The notes: generated by a model from the sequence alone, not told the origin. Shown: positions 36,898-45,860, numbered from the stretch's first letter. The stretch: 64,000 nucleotides of DNA from Agromyces subbeticus DSM 16689 (GCF_000421565.1 NZ_ATXG01000015.1:30622-94621); one strand, 5' to 3'. Translations and numbers: made by a program.

Positions 36898-37194
36898 CTA
36901 CCGCGTCGCGAAACCGGTACCCGTGAGGATGCTGACGAACATCGTGAGCCACACGATGAAGAACACGACGAAGAACGCCGACATGGCGTAGCCGACGATG
37001 AGGCCGGTGAGGGCGAGCCCGCGCCCGGACTCCTGCGTGCGCTTGATCTGCGAAAGCGAGACGTGACCCAGGATGATTCCGGCGATCGGCACCATGAATC
37101 CCGCGATCAGCGCGACGATCGACAGCGTGTTGGTGCGGGGCGCGAGGGGAGCCGCGGTGGAGTGGGTCGCTGGGGCGCTTGCGAGGTTGGTCAC
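36898..37194 (-). CDS. DUF4190 domain small membrane protein
   Basis: 98-residue protein with two membrane segments: the DUF4190 pattern NTLSIVALIAGFMVPIAGIILGHVSLSQIKRTQESGRGLALTGLIVGY followed by FFVVFFIVWLTMFVSIL. Function unknown; common in actinobacteria. I chose GTG 37194 (VTNLASAPA), seven bases after TAACAT, so it is probably leaderless; longer in-frame extensions overlap the NIPSNAP start region and are not conserved. Confidence 0.82.
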   Translation of the reverse strand: MTNLASAPATHSTAAPLAPRTNTLSIVALIAGFMVPIAGIILGHVSLSQIKRTQESGRGLALTGLIVGYAMSAFFVVFFIVWLTMFVSILTGTGFATR

Positions 37195-37336
37195 GTTGGT
37201 GATGTTAGTGGTTCGGCGCTTCGATTCGAATCCAACGCGACTCGCCGGATTGGACGGGGCACGGTCGTCACCGGGATACTCGGTGCGAACTCCGAACGCT
37301 TCGAGAGCCCACGACGACAGAAACGAGTCGATCCCG

Positions 37337-37642
37337 ATGATCACCGTGCACCTCCGCTACGAGATCGACGCAGACAAGATCGCCGAGTTCCGGGAGTACG
37401 GCCAGCGCTGGATCCGTCTCGTGAACAAGTTCGGGGGAGACCACCACGGCTACTTCCTGCCGAGCGAAGGCGACAGCGACGAGGCGTTCGCGCTGTTCAC
37501 CTTTCCGTCGCTCGCGGACTACGAGCAGTACCGGCTCGCGGCCGCTGACGACCCCGAGTGCATCGAGGCGTACAACCTCGCCGTCGAGACGAAGTGCATC
37601 CGCCGCTATGAGCGCCGATTCGTCTCACCGCTCTTCGCCTGA
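37337..37642 (+). CDS. NIPSNAP family protein
   Basis: 101-residue protein of the dimeric alpha-beta barrel type: MITVHLRYEIDADKIAEFREYGQRWIRLVNKFGGDHHGYFLP, then LADYEQYRLAAADDPECIEAYNLA. Bacterial NIPSNAP proteins are of unknown function, sometimes linked to small-molecule degradation. The ATG at 37337 begins the conserved domain. Confidence 0.85.
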   Translation: MITVHLRYEIDADKIAEFREYGQRWIRLVNKFGGDHHGYFLPSEGDSDEAFALFTFPSLADYEQYRLAAADDPECIEAYNLAVETKCIRRYERRFVSPLFA

Positions 37643-37651
37643 GCGAGACTC

Positions 37652-37879
37652 TTAGGCCGCGTGGGCTCGTCGAGCACCGCGACCTCCGACGAGTACACGG
37701 CTGATCGCCCCGGGTGCGGCGGTGAACCGCCCTGGTCGACCCTCGGCCGATACGTAGTGCACCCGGATGCCCCGACCGACGCGTGTGAGCTTCGTGACCT
37801 CGTAGCTGCTGCCCGAGACGCTGATGAGCGTGTCGCCCACGGCGAGCTGCCGGGTCTGCCTCAGCTCGATCGTCATCAT
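37652..37879 (-). CDS. Small hypothetical protein
   Basis: 75-residue protein, no family recognised. The predicted content is mainly beta: MTIELRQTRQLAVGDTLISVSGSSYEVTKLTRVGRGIRVHYVSAEG, like a small SH3- or Tudor-type barrel, followed by an Arg/Ala-rich end. Convergent with the NIPSNAP gene (9 bases apart). Codon use matches neighbours, so I think it is real; the start may be the first or second ATG. Confidence 0.6.
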   Translation of the reverse strand: MMTIELRQTRQLAVGDTLISVSGSSYEVTKLTRVGRGIRVHYVSAEGRPGRFTAAPGAISRVLVGGRGARRAHAA

Positions 37880-38043
37880 AGTGAGAGTGTCTCAGTACCC
37901 ACCGACATCCCGCGTGAACGCGTAAATTGGCGCCGTTGCCCGCGTTGTCAACCCGTTGTCGCCGTCACGCCGACCCGCCTACCGTGGAGGAACCGACGCG
38001 CTCAGGCAGCGCGCCGGCGACACCGATTCCTGAGGAGGATGCC

Positions 38044-38226
38044 ATGGGCGCCAAGGACGATCTCGGCAACACCGGCGAACGACTGACTGGCAAGGCCAAA
38101 GAGGGCATCGGCAAGCTCACTGACAACGAGCGGCTCGAAGCCGAGGGCAAGGCCGACCAGGTCAAGGCCGATGCGAAGCAGGCCGGGGAGAAGGCCAAGG
38201 ACGCGTGGAAGGACGCCACCGAATAG
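38044..38226 (+). CDS. CsbD family stress protein
   Basis: 60-residue hydrophilic CsbD-like protein (LTGKAKEGIGKLTDNERLEAEGKADQVKADAKQAGEKAKDAWKDATE), usually intrinsically helical and induced by general stress. ATG 38044 follows TGAGGAGG at ideal spacing. It is followed 30 bases later by the DUF6458 gene, probably in one transcript ending at the 38524 terminator. Confidence 0.92.
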   Translation: MGAKDDLGNTGERLTGKAKEGIGKLTDNERLEAEGKADQVKADAKQAGEKAKDAWKDATE

Positions 38227-38256
38227 GCGAGTGACCGAGCAGAACGGAGCAATGAC

Positions 38257-38508
38257 ATGAGCATCGGCATCGGAATTCTGCTCGTGGCGATCGGGGCGAT
38301 CCTCACCTTCGCCCTGAACGTCACCGTCGACTGGATCGACCTCGATCTCGTCGGCTACATCTTGATGATCGCAGGCGCGATCGTCGTCATTCTCGGGCTC
38401 ATCTTCATGATGCGTCGTCGGAGCATCTCCACGACCAGCACTGCCGACCCGGCGGTGGGCCAGCGCGTCACGCGCACCGAGAGCCAGGCTCCGCCTCCCG
38501 AGGTGTAG
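38257..38508 (+). CDS. DUF6458-like small membrane protein
   Basis: 83-residue protein with two membrane segments (IGIGILLVAIGAILTFALNV and LVGYILMIAGAIVVILGLIFMM) and a polar tail with TRTESQAPPPEV. The pattern fits the actinobacterial DUF6458 family, function unknown, often found beside stress genes. Confidence 0.82.
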   Translation: MSIGIGILLVAIGAILTFALNVTVDWIDLDLVGYILMIAGAIVVILGLIFMMRRRSISTTSTADPAVGQRVTRTESQAPPPEV

Positions 38509-38523
38509 GGCCTGTAGGGGAGA

Positions 38524-38558
38524 GAGCGGATGCCGCGCTGGGGGCGCGGCATCCGCTC
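38524..38558. terminator. Strong intrinsic terminator
   Basis: Perfect 15-bp stem (arms 38524-38538 and 38544-38558, loop TGGGG) after the CsbD-DUF6458 pair. The arms contain CGGATGCC/GGCATCCG. Confidence 0.85.
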
Positions 38559-38591
38559 GACCGTGTCGGCAGCGTGTGCCAAGCTGGCGAC

Positions 38592-39446
38592 ATGCCCGAG
38601 TCGCCCGAGGTACAGGCGCTCGTCGAAGATCTCGGCACGCGATTGACCGGCCGCGAGATCATCGGCGTCGACGTCGTGGAATTCCGTGTCGTCAAGACCC
38701 GCAGTCGCCCGCCGACGTCGCTGCGCGGGCAGCGTCTGCGTGGCGCCGAACGGCACGGCAAGCACGTCGACCTCTTGATCGACGACGGACAGCACCTCGT
38801 GGTCTCGCTCGGCCGCCACGGCTGGGCACGCTACGGCACAGCCGAGGCCGAGGCATCCGGCGCGGTCGGCGCCGCCCCGCCGACGCTCCTCGCGCTCACC
38901 TTCGACGACGGCAGCGTCGTCGAGTTCACGGATGCGGGTGATTGGGTGTCGCTCGGCAGCTGGGTCGTCGACGAGTCGAGCGACGTGCCGGCGGTCGCCA
39001 AACTCGGACCGGACCCGGCCGCCCCCGAGTTCACGCGCGCCGACTTCGACCGGGTGGTCATCGGTCGTCGCAAGCAGGTGAAGGCGGTGCTGCAAGAGCA
39101 GGAGTCGCTCGCGGGCATCGGCAACGCCTATTCCGATGAGATTCTGCACGTCGCCAAGCTCTCCCCGGTGGCGCATGCCGCGTCGCTGTCGCCGGCCGAG
39201 CTCGACCGCCTGTTCGACGCCACCGTCGGCACGATCACGGGTGCGATCGAACGACAGCGCGCTACGCCGATCGATCAGTTGAAAGCTGCGAAGGTCGCGT
39301 CGATGCGCGTGCACGGCAGAGCCGGTGGGGCCTGCCCGGTCTGCGGCGACGAGGTGCGCGACTTCTCGTTCGCGAGCACCACGGCGCAGTACTGCCCGAC
39401 GTGCCAGGCGGGCGGAGCACGCCTTCCACTGCGAGGCGTGGAGTAA
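38592..39446 (+). CDS. Fpg/Nei family DNA glycosylase (copy 1)
   Basis: 284-residue base-excision repair enzyme removing oxidised bases. The N-terminus is MPESPEVQAL, with Pro2 as the Schiff-base nucleophile and the following glutamate; the H2TH region is SLAGIGNAYSDEILHVAKLSP, and the C-terminal zinc finger is CPVCGDE ... YCPTCQ. ATG 38592 is fixed by the need for Pro at position 2. A paralogue lies at 41572; the two flank an ECF sigma factor and its partner. Confidence 0.93.
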   Translation: MPESPEVQALVEDLGTRLTGREIIGVDVVEFRVVKTRSRPPTSLRGQRLRGAERHGKHVDLLIDDGQHLVVSLGRHGWARYGTAEAEASGAVGAAPPTLLALTFDDGSVVEFTDAGDWVSLGSWVVDESSDVPAVAKLGPDPAAPEFTRADFDRVVIGRRKQVKAVLQEQESLAGIGNAYSDEILHVAKLSPVAHAASLSPAELDRLFDATVGTITGAIERQRATPIDQLKAAKVASMRVHGRAGGACPVCGDEVRDFSFASTTAQYCPTCQAGGARLPLRGVE

Positions 39447-39545
39447 TCCGGGCTCGGCGTGCAAGACTCGCGCCGGACGCGACACAGACATGGTGTGAGC
39501 ATCGCCAGCACCCCAGCAAGCGCCGACGCAGCCGAGGAGGTGGCG

Positions 39546-40067
39546 ATGCCCGAGCCCTCAGAGGGCGGCGTGACCCCCGCTGAGACCGCGTGGTTCACCG
39601 AGGTCGTTCGCGAGCACTCGACCGCACTCGTTCGCTACTTCGCCCGTCGCGGCCCGCGGCAGGACGCCGAAGATCTGGCCGCCGAGGTCTTCGCGACCGC
39701 CTGGCGTCGTCGCGACGACGTGCCGCGCGAGGCGGTGCTGCCGTGGTTGTACCGCACGGCCGGTTTCACGCTCGCGAACGGCCGCCGCAAGCGCGTCGAC
39801 CTGCCAGTGGAGGAATTGCCTGAGACGGGCGTCGTGCGCATCGATCACGACCCTGAGCTCAGTGCGCTGTTCGACGCCGAGCTTCGCGGTGCGCTCGAGA
39901 GCGTCGGCGAACGCGACCGCCGCATCCTGCTGCTGCACGCCTGGGAGGGGCTCGACGGCGCGGAGCTCGCGGCCGTGCTCGGCATCTCGCGCTCCGGGGC
40001 GGATGCCGCGCTCTCCCGTGCCCGCAAGCGGCTGCGCGAGGCCTGGGGCGAGCGCTTGTCGTTCTAG
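39546..40067 (+). CDS. ECF-type RNA polymerase sigma factor
   Basis: 173-residue sigma-70 family protein with region 2 (FTEVVREHSTALVRYFARRGPRQDAEDLAAEVFATAWRRRDDVPREAVLPWLYRTA) and region 4 (RDRRILLLHAWEGLDGAELAAVLGISRSGADAALSRARKRLREA). I chose ATG 39546 because GAGGAGG sits just upstream; GTG 39495 would add 17 residues. It overlaps no neighbour and is followed 69 bases later by a membrane-anchored protein that is its likely anti-sigma or output partner. Confidence 0.92.
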   Translation: MPEPSEGGVTPAETAWFTEVVREHSTALVRYFARRGPRQDAEDLAAEVFATAWRRRDDVPREAVLPWLYRTAGFTLANGRRKRVDLPVEELPETGVVRIDHDPELSALFDAELRGALESVGERDRRILLLHAWEGLDGAELAAVLGISRSGADAALSRARKRLREAWGERLSF

Positions 40068-40136
40068 TCGGACTGCAAGGTTTCGGCGCCGCCCGACATA
40101 TCCCCAAGTGAACCGCACGCACGAAGGGTGATCGAC

Positions 40137-41531
40137 ATGAACGACGACAACGAGCTCGACCCGGTGGCACGACTCCGTGCCGCCGACCCGGCAGCCGGCG
40201 TCGAACCCCGTGCAGGCTTCGCCGACGAGGTCATCGTGCACGCGACATCCGAGACCGCGCATGAGGATGCCGCGGAAGCGGGTGCCGCGGCCGGCGCGGT
40301 GACCGATCTCGACGCCGAGCGGGCGCGCCGCCGACCGCGTTGGCTTGCGATCGCGGCGGTCGCCGCCTCGGTCGCGATCGTCGGCGGCGCCGGCTTCGGC
40401 CTGGGAGCGATGACCGGCGGAAGCCCGACCCTCGCCGCAGCTCCGCCGATCTCGCTGCAGTCCGGTGCGACCGGAAGCGGCGCCATGGAGGGCGCGACGC
40501 AAGAGGGCCCGGGATCGTTCGACGCCAGTGGTCGCAAGATGGTGGGCTCCGGGGCCAGCGACATGATGATGCCCTACGGATTCGGTCGCAACAGCTTCAG
40601 TGCCTCTGGACTCTCCACCACAGACGGCACCGCATCGGCGTATGCGTTCGATGCGCGAAGCGCGTCGACCAGTGAGACCGTGGCCGCGCTCGCCGTAGCG
40701 CTCGGGATGGAGGGCACGCCCGCGTTGAAGGACGGCAGCTGGACGGTCGGCCCGCAGGATGGCAGCGCCCCCACGCTCTACGTCGCGCTCGACGGCACGC
40801 TCGGATTCTCCTACTCCGACCCGCGGATCAATCCCTGGGCGTGCCTCGAGCCGGTCGAGCCGGTCGACCCTGTGCCGTCGTCACCCGATGGGGCGGAGCC
40901 CGAGCTGGGCATCCCCGAGGCGCCGGCCTGCGAGCCCGACACAGCAGCCCTGCCGAGCGAGTCGGCAGCGATCGACGCACTGCGTTCACTGATCGCGGCG
41001 ACCGGTCGCGACGCCGGCGCCTTCGAGTACACCTCCGAGACGTGGGAGGGCGCGGTGACCCGGATGGCGCAGGCCTGGCCCGTCATCGATGGCCAGCGCA
41101 TCGACCAGGCGTGGTCGATCGAGCTCGCGAGCGAGGGAATCTCCAGCGCTTCCGGAGCGCTCGCCGGACTCGTGTCGATCGGCGACTACGACGTCGTCAG
41201 CGATCAGCAGGCCTTCGAGCGGCTCTCCGACCCGCGGTTCGGGGCGCAGATGACCGCCATGCCGTTCGCAGCAGCGGAGGCTCCGGTGGAGCCGATGGTC
41301 GAGGAGTGGGTGGCTCCGACCGAACCCCCCGCGACGCCGACGAACGGCAGCCCGGTCTCGTGGCCGGTGCGCGACGTGACGATCATTAGCGCTCATCTCG
41401 GTCTCGCGAGCCAATGGCAGCCCGACGGCAGCGTGCTCATCGTGCCGGCCTACGCCTTCACCGATGGCGACGGCGGCACCTGGTCGGTCATCGCGGTCGC
41501 CGAGTCGAAGCTCGAGTTCGCTTCGGAGTGA
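40137..41531 (+). CDS. Membrane-anchored hypothetical protein next to ECF sigma
   Basis: 464-residue protein. Residues 1-66 are cytoplasmic and acidic, followed by RARRRPRWL and a membrane segment (AIAAVAASVAIVGGAGFGLGAM), then about 370 extracytoplasmic residues with no family I recognise; two cysteines at WACLEP and APACEP, a Met-rich patch SDMMMPYGFGRNSF, and Pro-rich spacers. The position suggests an anti-sigma factor, but the cytoplasmic part lacks the HxxxCxxC zinc motif. It could instead be a secreted effector controlled by the sigma factor. Confidence 0.75.
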   Translation: MNDDNELDPVARLRAADPAAGVEPRAGFADEVIVHATSETAHEDAAEAGAAAGAVTDLDAERARRRPRWLAIAAVAASVAIVGGAGFGLGAMTGGSPTLAAAPPISLQSGATGSGAMEGATQEGPGSFDASGRKMVGSGASDMMMPYGFGRNSFSASGLSTTDGTASAYAFDARSASTSETVAALAVALGMEGTPALKDGSWTVGPQDGSAPTLYVALDGTLGFSYSDPRINPWACLEPVEPVDPVPSSPDGAEPELGIPEAPACEPDTAALPSESAAIDALRSLIAATGRDAGAFEYTSETWEGAVTRMAQAWPVIDGQRIDQAWSIELASEGISSASGALAGLVSIGDYDVVSDQQAFERLSDPRFGAQMTAMPFAAAEAPVEPMVEEWVAPTEPPATPTNGSPVSWPVRDVTIISAHLGLASQWQPDGSVLIVPAYAFTDGDGGTWSVIAVAESKLEFASE

Positions 41532-41571
41532 TACCGGTGCGGCTGTCGGCGGCCGGGTGCAGGATGGTGGT

Positions 41572-42432
41572 GTGCCCGAGTTGCCCGAAGTGCAGGCGCT
41601 CGTCGAGTTCCTCGACGAGCGTGCCACAGGGCACGCATTCGGGTCGCTGCGAGTCTCGGCGATCTCGGCGCTCAAGACCTTCGACCCCCCGCTGTCGGCA
41701 CTCGAGGGCGAGCGCATCGGGGGAGTGCGTCGGCACGGCAAGTTCGTCGACCTCGATGCCGGCGGCGTGCATCTCGTCTTCCACCTCGCTCGCGCCGGGT
41801 GGCTGCGGTGGTACGACGAGGCGCCGACCACGCCGGTCAAGCCCGGCAAGTCGCCGCTTGCGCTGCGCGTTCGGTTCGACGATGCCTCTGGCTTCGACTT
41901 GACCGAAGCCGGCACGAAGAAGTCGCTCGCCGTGTATGTCGTGCGCGACCCCGGCGAGGTGCCGGGCATCGCGCGGCTCGGCCCCGACCCCACTGCGGCC
42001 GACTTCACGATCGACGACTTCGCTCACATCCTCGAGGGACGCCGAACGCAGGTCAAAGGGGTGCTGCGCGACCAGTCCGTGTTCGCGGGCATCGGCAACG
42101 CCTACTCCGACGAGATCCTGCACGCGGCCAAGATGTCGCCGTACGCGCTGGCCGCGAAGCTCACGAGCGAGCAGGTCGAGCAGCTCTACCACGCGCTGCG
42201 AGACACCCTCGCCGACGCGGTGGCCGCGGCATCCGGTCGCCCGCCCGCAGAGCTGAAAGACGCCAAGCGTCGAGCGATGCGCGTGCACGGGCGCACCGGC
42301 GAGACGTGCGAGGTCTGCGGTGACACGATCCGTCAGGTGATCTTCGCCGACTCCACGTTCCAGTACTGCCCTGGGTGCCAGACCGGCGGCAAGCCGCTCG
42401 CCGATCGCGTGCTCTCCCGGCTCGTGAAGTGA
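41572..42432 (+). CDS. Fpg/Nei family DNA glycosylase (copy 2)
   Basis: 286-residue paralogue of the gene at 38592: GTG start, then PELPEVQALVEFL with Pro2 as nucleophile, VFAGIGNAYSDEILHAAKMSP in the helix-two-turns-helix, and zinc finger CEVCGDT ... YCPGCQ. Clear divergence from copy 1 in the central domain suggests different base specificity (Fpg versus Nei). Start fixed at 41572 by the catalytic proline. Confidence 0.93.
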   Translation: MPELPEVQALVEFLDERATGHAFGSLRVSAISALKTFDPPLSALEGERIGGVRRHGKFVDLDAGGVHLVFHLARAGWLRWYDEAPTTPVKPGKSPLALRVRFDDASGFDLTEAGTKKSLAVYVVRDPGEVPGIARLGPDPTAADFTIDDFAHILEGRRTQVKGVLRDQSVFAGIGNAYSDEILHAAKMSPYALAAKLTSEQVEQLYHALRDTLADAVAAASGRPPAELKDAKRRAMRVHGRTGETCEVCGDTIRQVIFADSTFQYCPGCQTGGKPLADRVLSRLVK

Positions 42433-42457
42433 CGGCGGCGGCTGGTAGGCAGGGAGC

Positions 42458-43036
42458 ATGACGACTTCCGACGTGACGTGGCCGCGTGCGGCCGGGCCGC
42501 TCGAGCTGCGACTTCCCACCGAAGCGGCCCTCGAGCAGGTGCTGGAGTGGCGCAACCGACCCGAGGTGACGCGCTGGCTGCTTCGCACCGAGGTCGAGCC
42601 CGAAGCCTTCGCGCGGCGCTGGCTCGAGGAGACCGGCGACCCGCTCGACCACTCGGCGATCGCGATGCTCGGCGACGAGGTCGTCGGCACCGCGTCGCTC
42701 TGGGTCACCGACGGCATGGGCCAGACGCACGGCGATCCGGCGGTCTTTCAGCGGAGTGAGGCCGGCATCGGCTACCTCATCGACCCGGCGTACGCGGGCA
42801 AGGGGTATGCGACGCAGATCGCCGGCGCGCTGCTCGCCCTCGCATTCGACGAGCTCGGCGTACATCGGGTCACCGCGGGGTGCTTCGCCGACAACATCGC
42901 GTCGTGGAAGGTGATGGAGAAGCTCGGCATGCGGCGCGAGCAGCACGGTGTGCGCGACTCCTGGCACGCCGAGCTCGGCTGGATCGACGGGTTCACCTAC
43001 GCGATCCTCGATGAGGAGTGGCGATCGGCTCGTTGA
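42458..43036 (+). CDS. GNAT N-acetyltransferase (RimJ/RimL-like)
   Basis: 192-residue acetyltransferase: LELRLPTEAALEQVLEWRNRPEVTRWLL at the start, acetyl-CoA loop GYLIDPAYAGKGYATQIAGALLALAF, and VTAGCFADNIASWKVMEKLGM, typical of the Acetyltransf_3 family that modifies ribosomal proteins or antibiotics. ATG 42458 is eight bases after a TAGGCA hexamer with GGGAG between. Confidence 0.88.
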   Translation: MTTSDVTWPRAAGPLELRLPTEAALEQVLEWRNRPEVTRWLLRTEVEPEAFARRWLEETGDPLDHSAIAMLGDEVVGTASLWVTDGMGQTHGDPAVFQRSEAGIGYLIDPAYAGKGYATQIAGALLALAFDELGVHRVTAGCFADNIASWKVMEKLGMRREQHGVRDSWHAELGWIDGFTYAILDEEWRSAR

Positions 43037-43079
43037 CCACCGGTGCGAGCTCACAGCGCTCGCTGACTACAGTTGACCG

Positions 43080-44750
43080 GTGACCGCAACACTCGTGGCC
43101 CAGGGCCTCGCCGGAGGCTACGCCCACCGCACCCTCTTCGACGACCTCGACCTGACGGTCGCACCGGGCGATGTCGTCGGCATCGTCGGTGTGAACGGGG
43201 CGGGCAAGTCGACGCTGCTCCGCATCCTCGCCGGCGAGCTCGAGCCGCAGGCCGGCACGGTGCACCTGTCGCCGAGCGACGCGTTCGTCGGCTGGCTGCC
43301 GCAAGAGCACGAACGCATCGAGGGCGAGAGCATCGCCGCGTACGTGGCCCGGCGAACCGGAGCCGCCGAGGCATCCGCTCGCCTCGACGCCGCGGCCGAG
43401 GCGCTGAGCTCGACGGATGCCCCGGCGCCGGGCGCCCCCGATGCCGCCGACGAGTACTCCGTGGCCCTCGAGCGCTGGCTCGCCTCTGGCGCCGCCGACC
43501 TCGACGAGCGGCTCCCTGCCGTGCTCGCCGACCTCGGACTCAGCCTCGGCGACGCGCACCTCTCAGCAGACTCGATGATGACCTCGCTCTCGGGCGGACA
43601 GGCCGCGCGCGTGGGCCTCGCGGCACTGCTCTGCTCCCGCTTCGACCTCGTGCTGCTCGACGAGCCGACGAATGACCTCGATCTCGACGGGCTCGAGCGA
43701 CTCGAGGCATTCGTGCGCGGCATCCGCGGCGGTGTGGTGCTCGTGAGCCACGACCGCGAGTTCCTCGCCCGCTCGGTGACACGGGTGCTCGAGCTCGACC
43801 TGGCGCAACACTCGAATCGCATCTACGGCGGGGGCTACGACGCCTATCTCGAGGAGCGCGCGACCGCGCGTCGCCAGTTGCGCGAGGAGTACGACGAGTT
43901 CGCGGCGAAGAAGGCCGATCTCGTGTCGCGAGCACGCACCCAGCGCGAATGGTCGAGCCAGGGCGTGCGCAACGCGATGAAGAAATCGCCTGACAACGAC
44001 AAGATCCGGCGCAAGGCCGCCACCGAGTCGAGCGAGAAGCAGGCGCAGAAGGTGCGTCAGATGGAGAGCCGCATCGCACGCCTCGACGAGGTCGAGGAGC
44101 CGCGCAAGGAGTGGCAGCTCGAGTTCACGATCGGTCAGGCGCCGCGCTCGAGCTCCGTCGTCTCGACGCTGAATGAGGCCGTCGTCGTGCAGGGCGACTT
44201 CACGCTCGGCCCGGTCTCGCTGCAGGTCGACGCCGGGGAGCGCATCGGCATCACCGGGCCGAACGGTGCGGGCAAGTCGACGCTGCTCGCGTTGCTGCTG
44301 GGGCGGCGTGCGGCCGACGCGGGAACCGCGAGCCTCGGGACATCCGTCGCCATCGGCGAGATCGACCAGGCGCGTACCCAGCTCACCGGGGCGGCGCCGC
44401 TCGCCGACTCGTTCGAGGCCCTCGTGCCCGAGTACTCGGGCGGCGAAGTGCGCACGCTGCTCGCGAAATTCGGGCTGAAGGCCGACCACGTGCTGCGGCC
44501 GGTCGATGCGCTCTCGCCCGGAGAGCGCACCCGCGCCGGGCTCGCGCTGCTGCAGGCGCGTGGCGTCAACGTGCTCGTGCTCGACGAGCCGACGAACCAC
44601 CTCGACCTCGCCGCGATCGAGCAGCTCGAAGACGCGCTCGAGTCGTACGAGGGCACCCTGCTGCTCGTCACGCACGACCGGCGGATGCTCGAGCGCGTGA
44701 GCCTCGATCGCCGCTGGCGGGTGGAGGCCGGGCGCGTCACCGAGAACTGA
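43080..44750 (+). CDS. ABC-F family ATPase
   Basis: 556-residue protein with two ABC domains and no membrane part. Walker A motifs GVNGAGKST and GPNGAGKST; signatures LSGGQAARV and, unusually, LSPGERTRA in the second half; Walker B VLLDEPTNDLDLD and VLDEPTNHLDLA; a linker (about 240-330) rich in Lys/Arg/Glu. ABC-F proteins act on the ribosome in translation or antibiotic protection. GTG 43080 lies six bases after TACAGT, so it is probably leaderless. Confidence 0.92.
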   Translation: MTATLVAQGLAGGYAHRTLFDDLDLTVAPGDVVGIVGVNGAGKSTLLRILAGELEPQAGTVHLSPSDAFVGWLPQEHERIEGESIAAYVARRTGAAEASARLDAAAEALSSTDAPAPGAPDAADEYSVALERWLASGAADLDERLPAVLADLGLSLGDAHLSADSMMTSLSGGQAARVGLAALLCSRFDLVLLDEPTNDLDLDGLERLEAFVRGIRGGVVLVSHDREFLARSVTRVLELDLAQHSNRIYGGGYDAYLEERATARRQLREEYDEFAAKKADLVSRARTQREWSSQGVRNAMKKSPDNDKIRRKAATESSEKQAQKVRQMESRIARLDEVEEPRKEWQLEFTIGQAPRSSSVVSTLNEAVVVQGDFTLGPVSLQVDAGERIGITGPNGAGKSTLLALLLGRRAADAGTASLGTSVAIGEIDQARTQLTGAAPLADSFEALVPEYSGGEVRTLLAKFGLKADHVLRPVDALSPGERTRAGLALLQARGVNVLVLDEPTNHLDLAAIEQLEDALESYEGTLLLVTHDRRMLERVSLDRRWRVEAGRVTEN

Positions 44751-44780
44751 CTGTCGGATGCCGCTGCGAGACTTGACGCG

Positions 44781-45371
44781 ATGATCGACGAACTCCGCAC
44801 CGAACGCCTGCTGCTTCGCCCGCTCACGCTCGACGACGCCGATGCCTACTTCGGGGTCTACGGCGACCCGCGCACGTGGGAGCACCTGCCGAGCGGCCGG
44901 CACCCGAGTCGAGACGTCTCGGAGCGAGCCATCCGGAGCGCGATCGACGCGCGGCTGGCGCACGGCTTCTCGCACAATGCGGTGATCGCCCGCGAGCCCG
45001 TCGGCCTGCTACCCGCGGGCGCCTTCCTGGGCTCCGCCGGTGCGAAGATGCTCGACTTCGACGCCTGGAACCTGGGCTATCGCTTCGCGCCGGCGGCTTG
45101 GGGGCACGGGTTCGCCACCGAAGCCGCCGCCGCGAGCCTCGAGGCCGCGCAGACGACGCGCCCGTCGACGCCCGTCACCGCTCGGGTGCTGGCCGAGAAC
45201 GAGGCATCGATCAGGGTGCTCGAACGGGTCGGCCTGCAGCTCATCTGGCGGGGGCGGTCAACTTCCGAGCCCGATGGCGTCGAGGGCAGCACCACTCACC
45301 TCGAGCGCCTGATCTTCGCAGATTGCCGACTCGATGATCACACCCTCGACGCGGTGATTGCGCTCGGCTGA
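44781..45371 (+). CDS. GNAT N-acetyltransferase
   Basis: 196-residue RimJ/RimL-like acetyltransferase: LRTERLLLRPLTLDDADAYFGVYGDPRTW, acetyl-CoA region GYRFAPAAWGHGFATEAAAASL and ARVLAENEASIRVLERVGLQ. Substrate unknown. It follows the ABC-F gene by 30 bases and may share its transcript. Confidence 0.88.
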   Translation: MIDELRTERLLLRPLTLDDADAYFGVYGDPRTWEHLPSGRHPSRDVSERAIRSAIDARLAHGFSHNAVIAREPVGLLPAGAFLGSAGAKMLDFDAWNLGYRFAPAAWGHGFATEAAAASLEAAQTTRPSTPVTARVLAENEASIRVLERVGLQLIWRGRSTSEPDGVEGSTTHLERLIFADCRLDDHTLDAVIALG

Positions 45372-45383
45372 GCTGGTTCTAAC

Positions 45384-45860
45384 TCAGGTCAGCCGGTCGT
45401 CGTCGCGCCGCACCGCATCACCCCGCACCTCATCGCGCCGCACGTCGTCGCGTCGCACGTCGGGTGCACGGTCGTCGCGATGCGTGGTGTCGTCAGTGTC
45501 GACATCGGGATCGAGCGTGTCGGCCTTGCGCAGACGGTCGTCGGCTTCGGCGCGAAGGTCGGTGGCGGCCGAGTGGCGATCGGCACTCTCGCGCGCGAGC
45601 CGCTCCGACTCGAGGCGGGCCTGCGCCGCGTCGGCGTCTGCCTGCTTGGCGGCAGCGGCGGTGCGAGCGGCTTCGGCTTCACGCTGGCGCGCTGCGGCAT
45701 CCGTCTCCGCTGCGCTCTGCCTGAGGTCGGCCGCACGGTTCCTGCCGGCTTCGATGCGGGCTTCCTTGCGCCGCCGGTTCGTGGCCATCACGACGATCAC
45801 GATGATCGCGATGACGACGACGATGCCGATGATGATCCAGACGATGGTGCTCGTGTCCAT
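45384..45860 (-). CDS. Single-pass membrane protein with charged repeat tail
   Basis: 158-residue protein: N-terminal membrane segment (TIVWIIIGIVVVIAIIVIVVMA), basic stop-transfer NRRRKEARIEAGRNR, a helical Ala/Arg/Glu-rich domain (about 45-105), and an Asp/Arg tail in which VRRDD-type pentads repeat four times. ATG 45860 follows GAGGAGG; the upstream extension to 45896 is unlikely. No known family; convergent with the acetyltransferase. Confidence 0.75.
   Translation of the reverse strand: MDTSTIVWIIIGIVVVIAIIVIVVMATNRRRKEARIEAGRNRAADLRQSAAETDAAARQREAEAARTAAAAKQADADAAQARLESERLARESADRHSAATDLRAEADDRLRKADTLDPDVDTDDTTHRDDRAPDVRRDDVRRDEVRGDAVRRDDDRLT
45399..45458 (-). repeat. Degenerate 15-bp tandem repeat, four units
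   Basis: Units at 45399, 45414, 45429 and 45444 (for example GTCGTCGCGCCGCAC), each encoding a VRRDD-like pentad in the tail of the minus-strand membrane protein. Units differ at a few positions. Confidence 0.8.
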
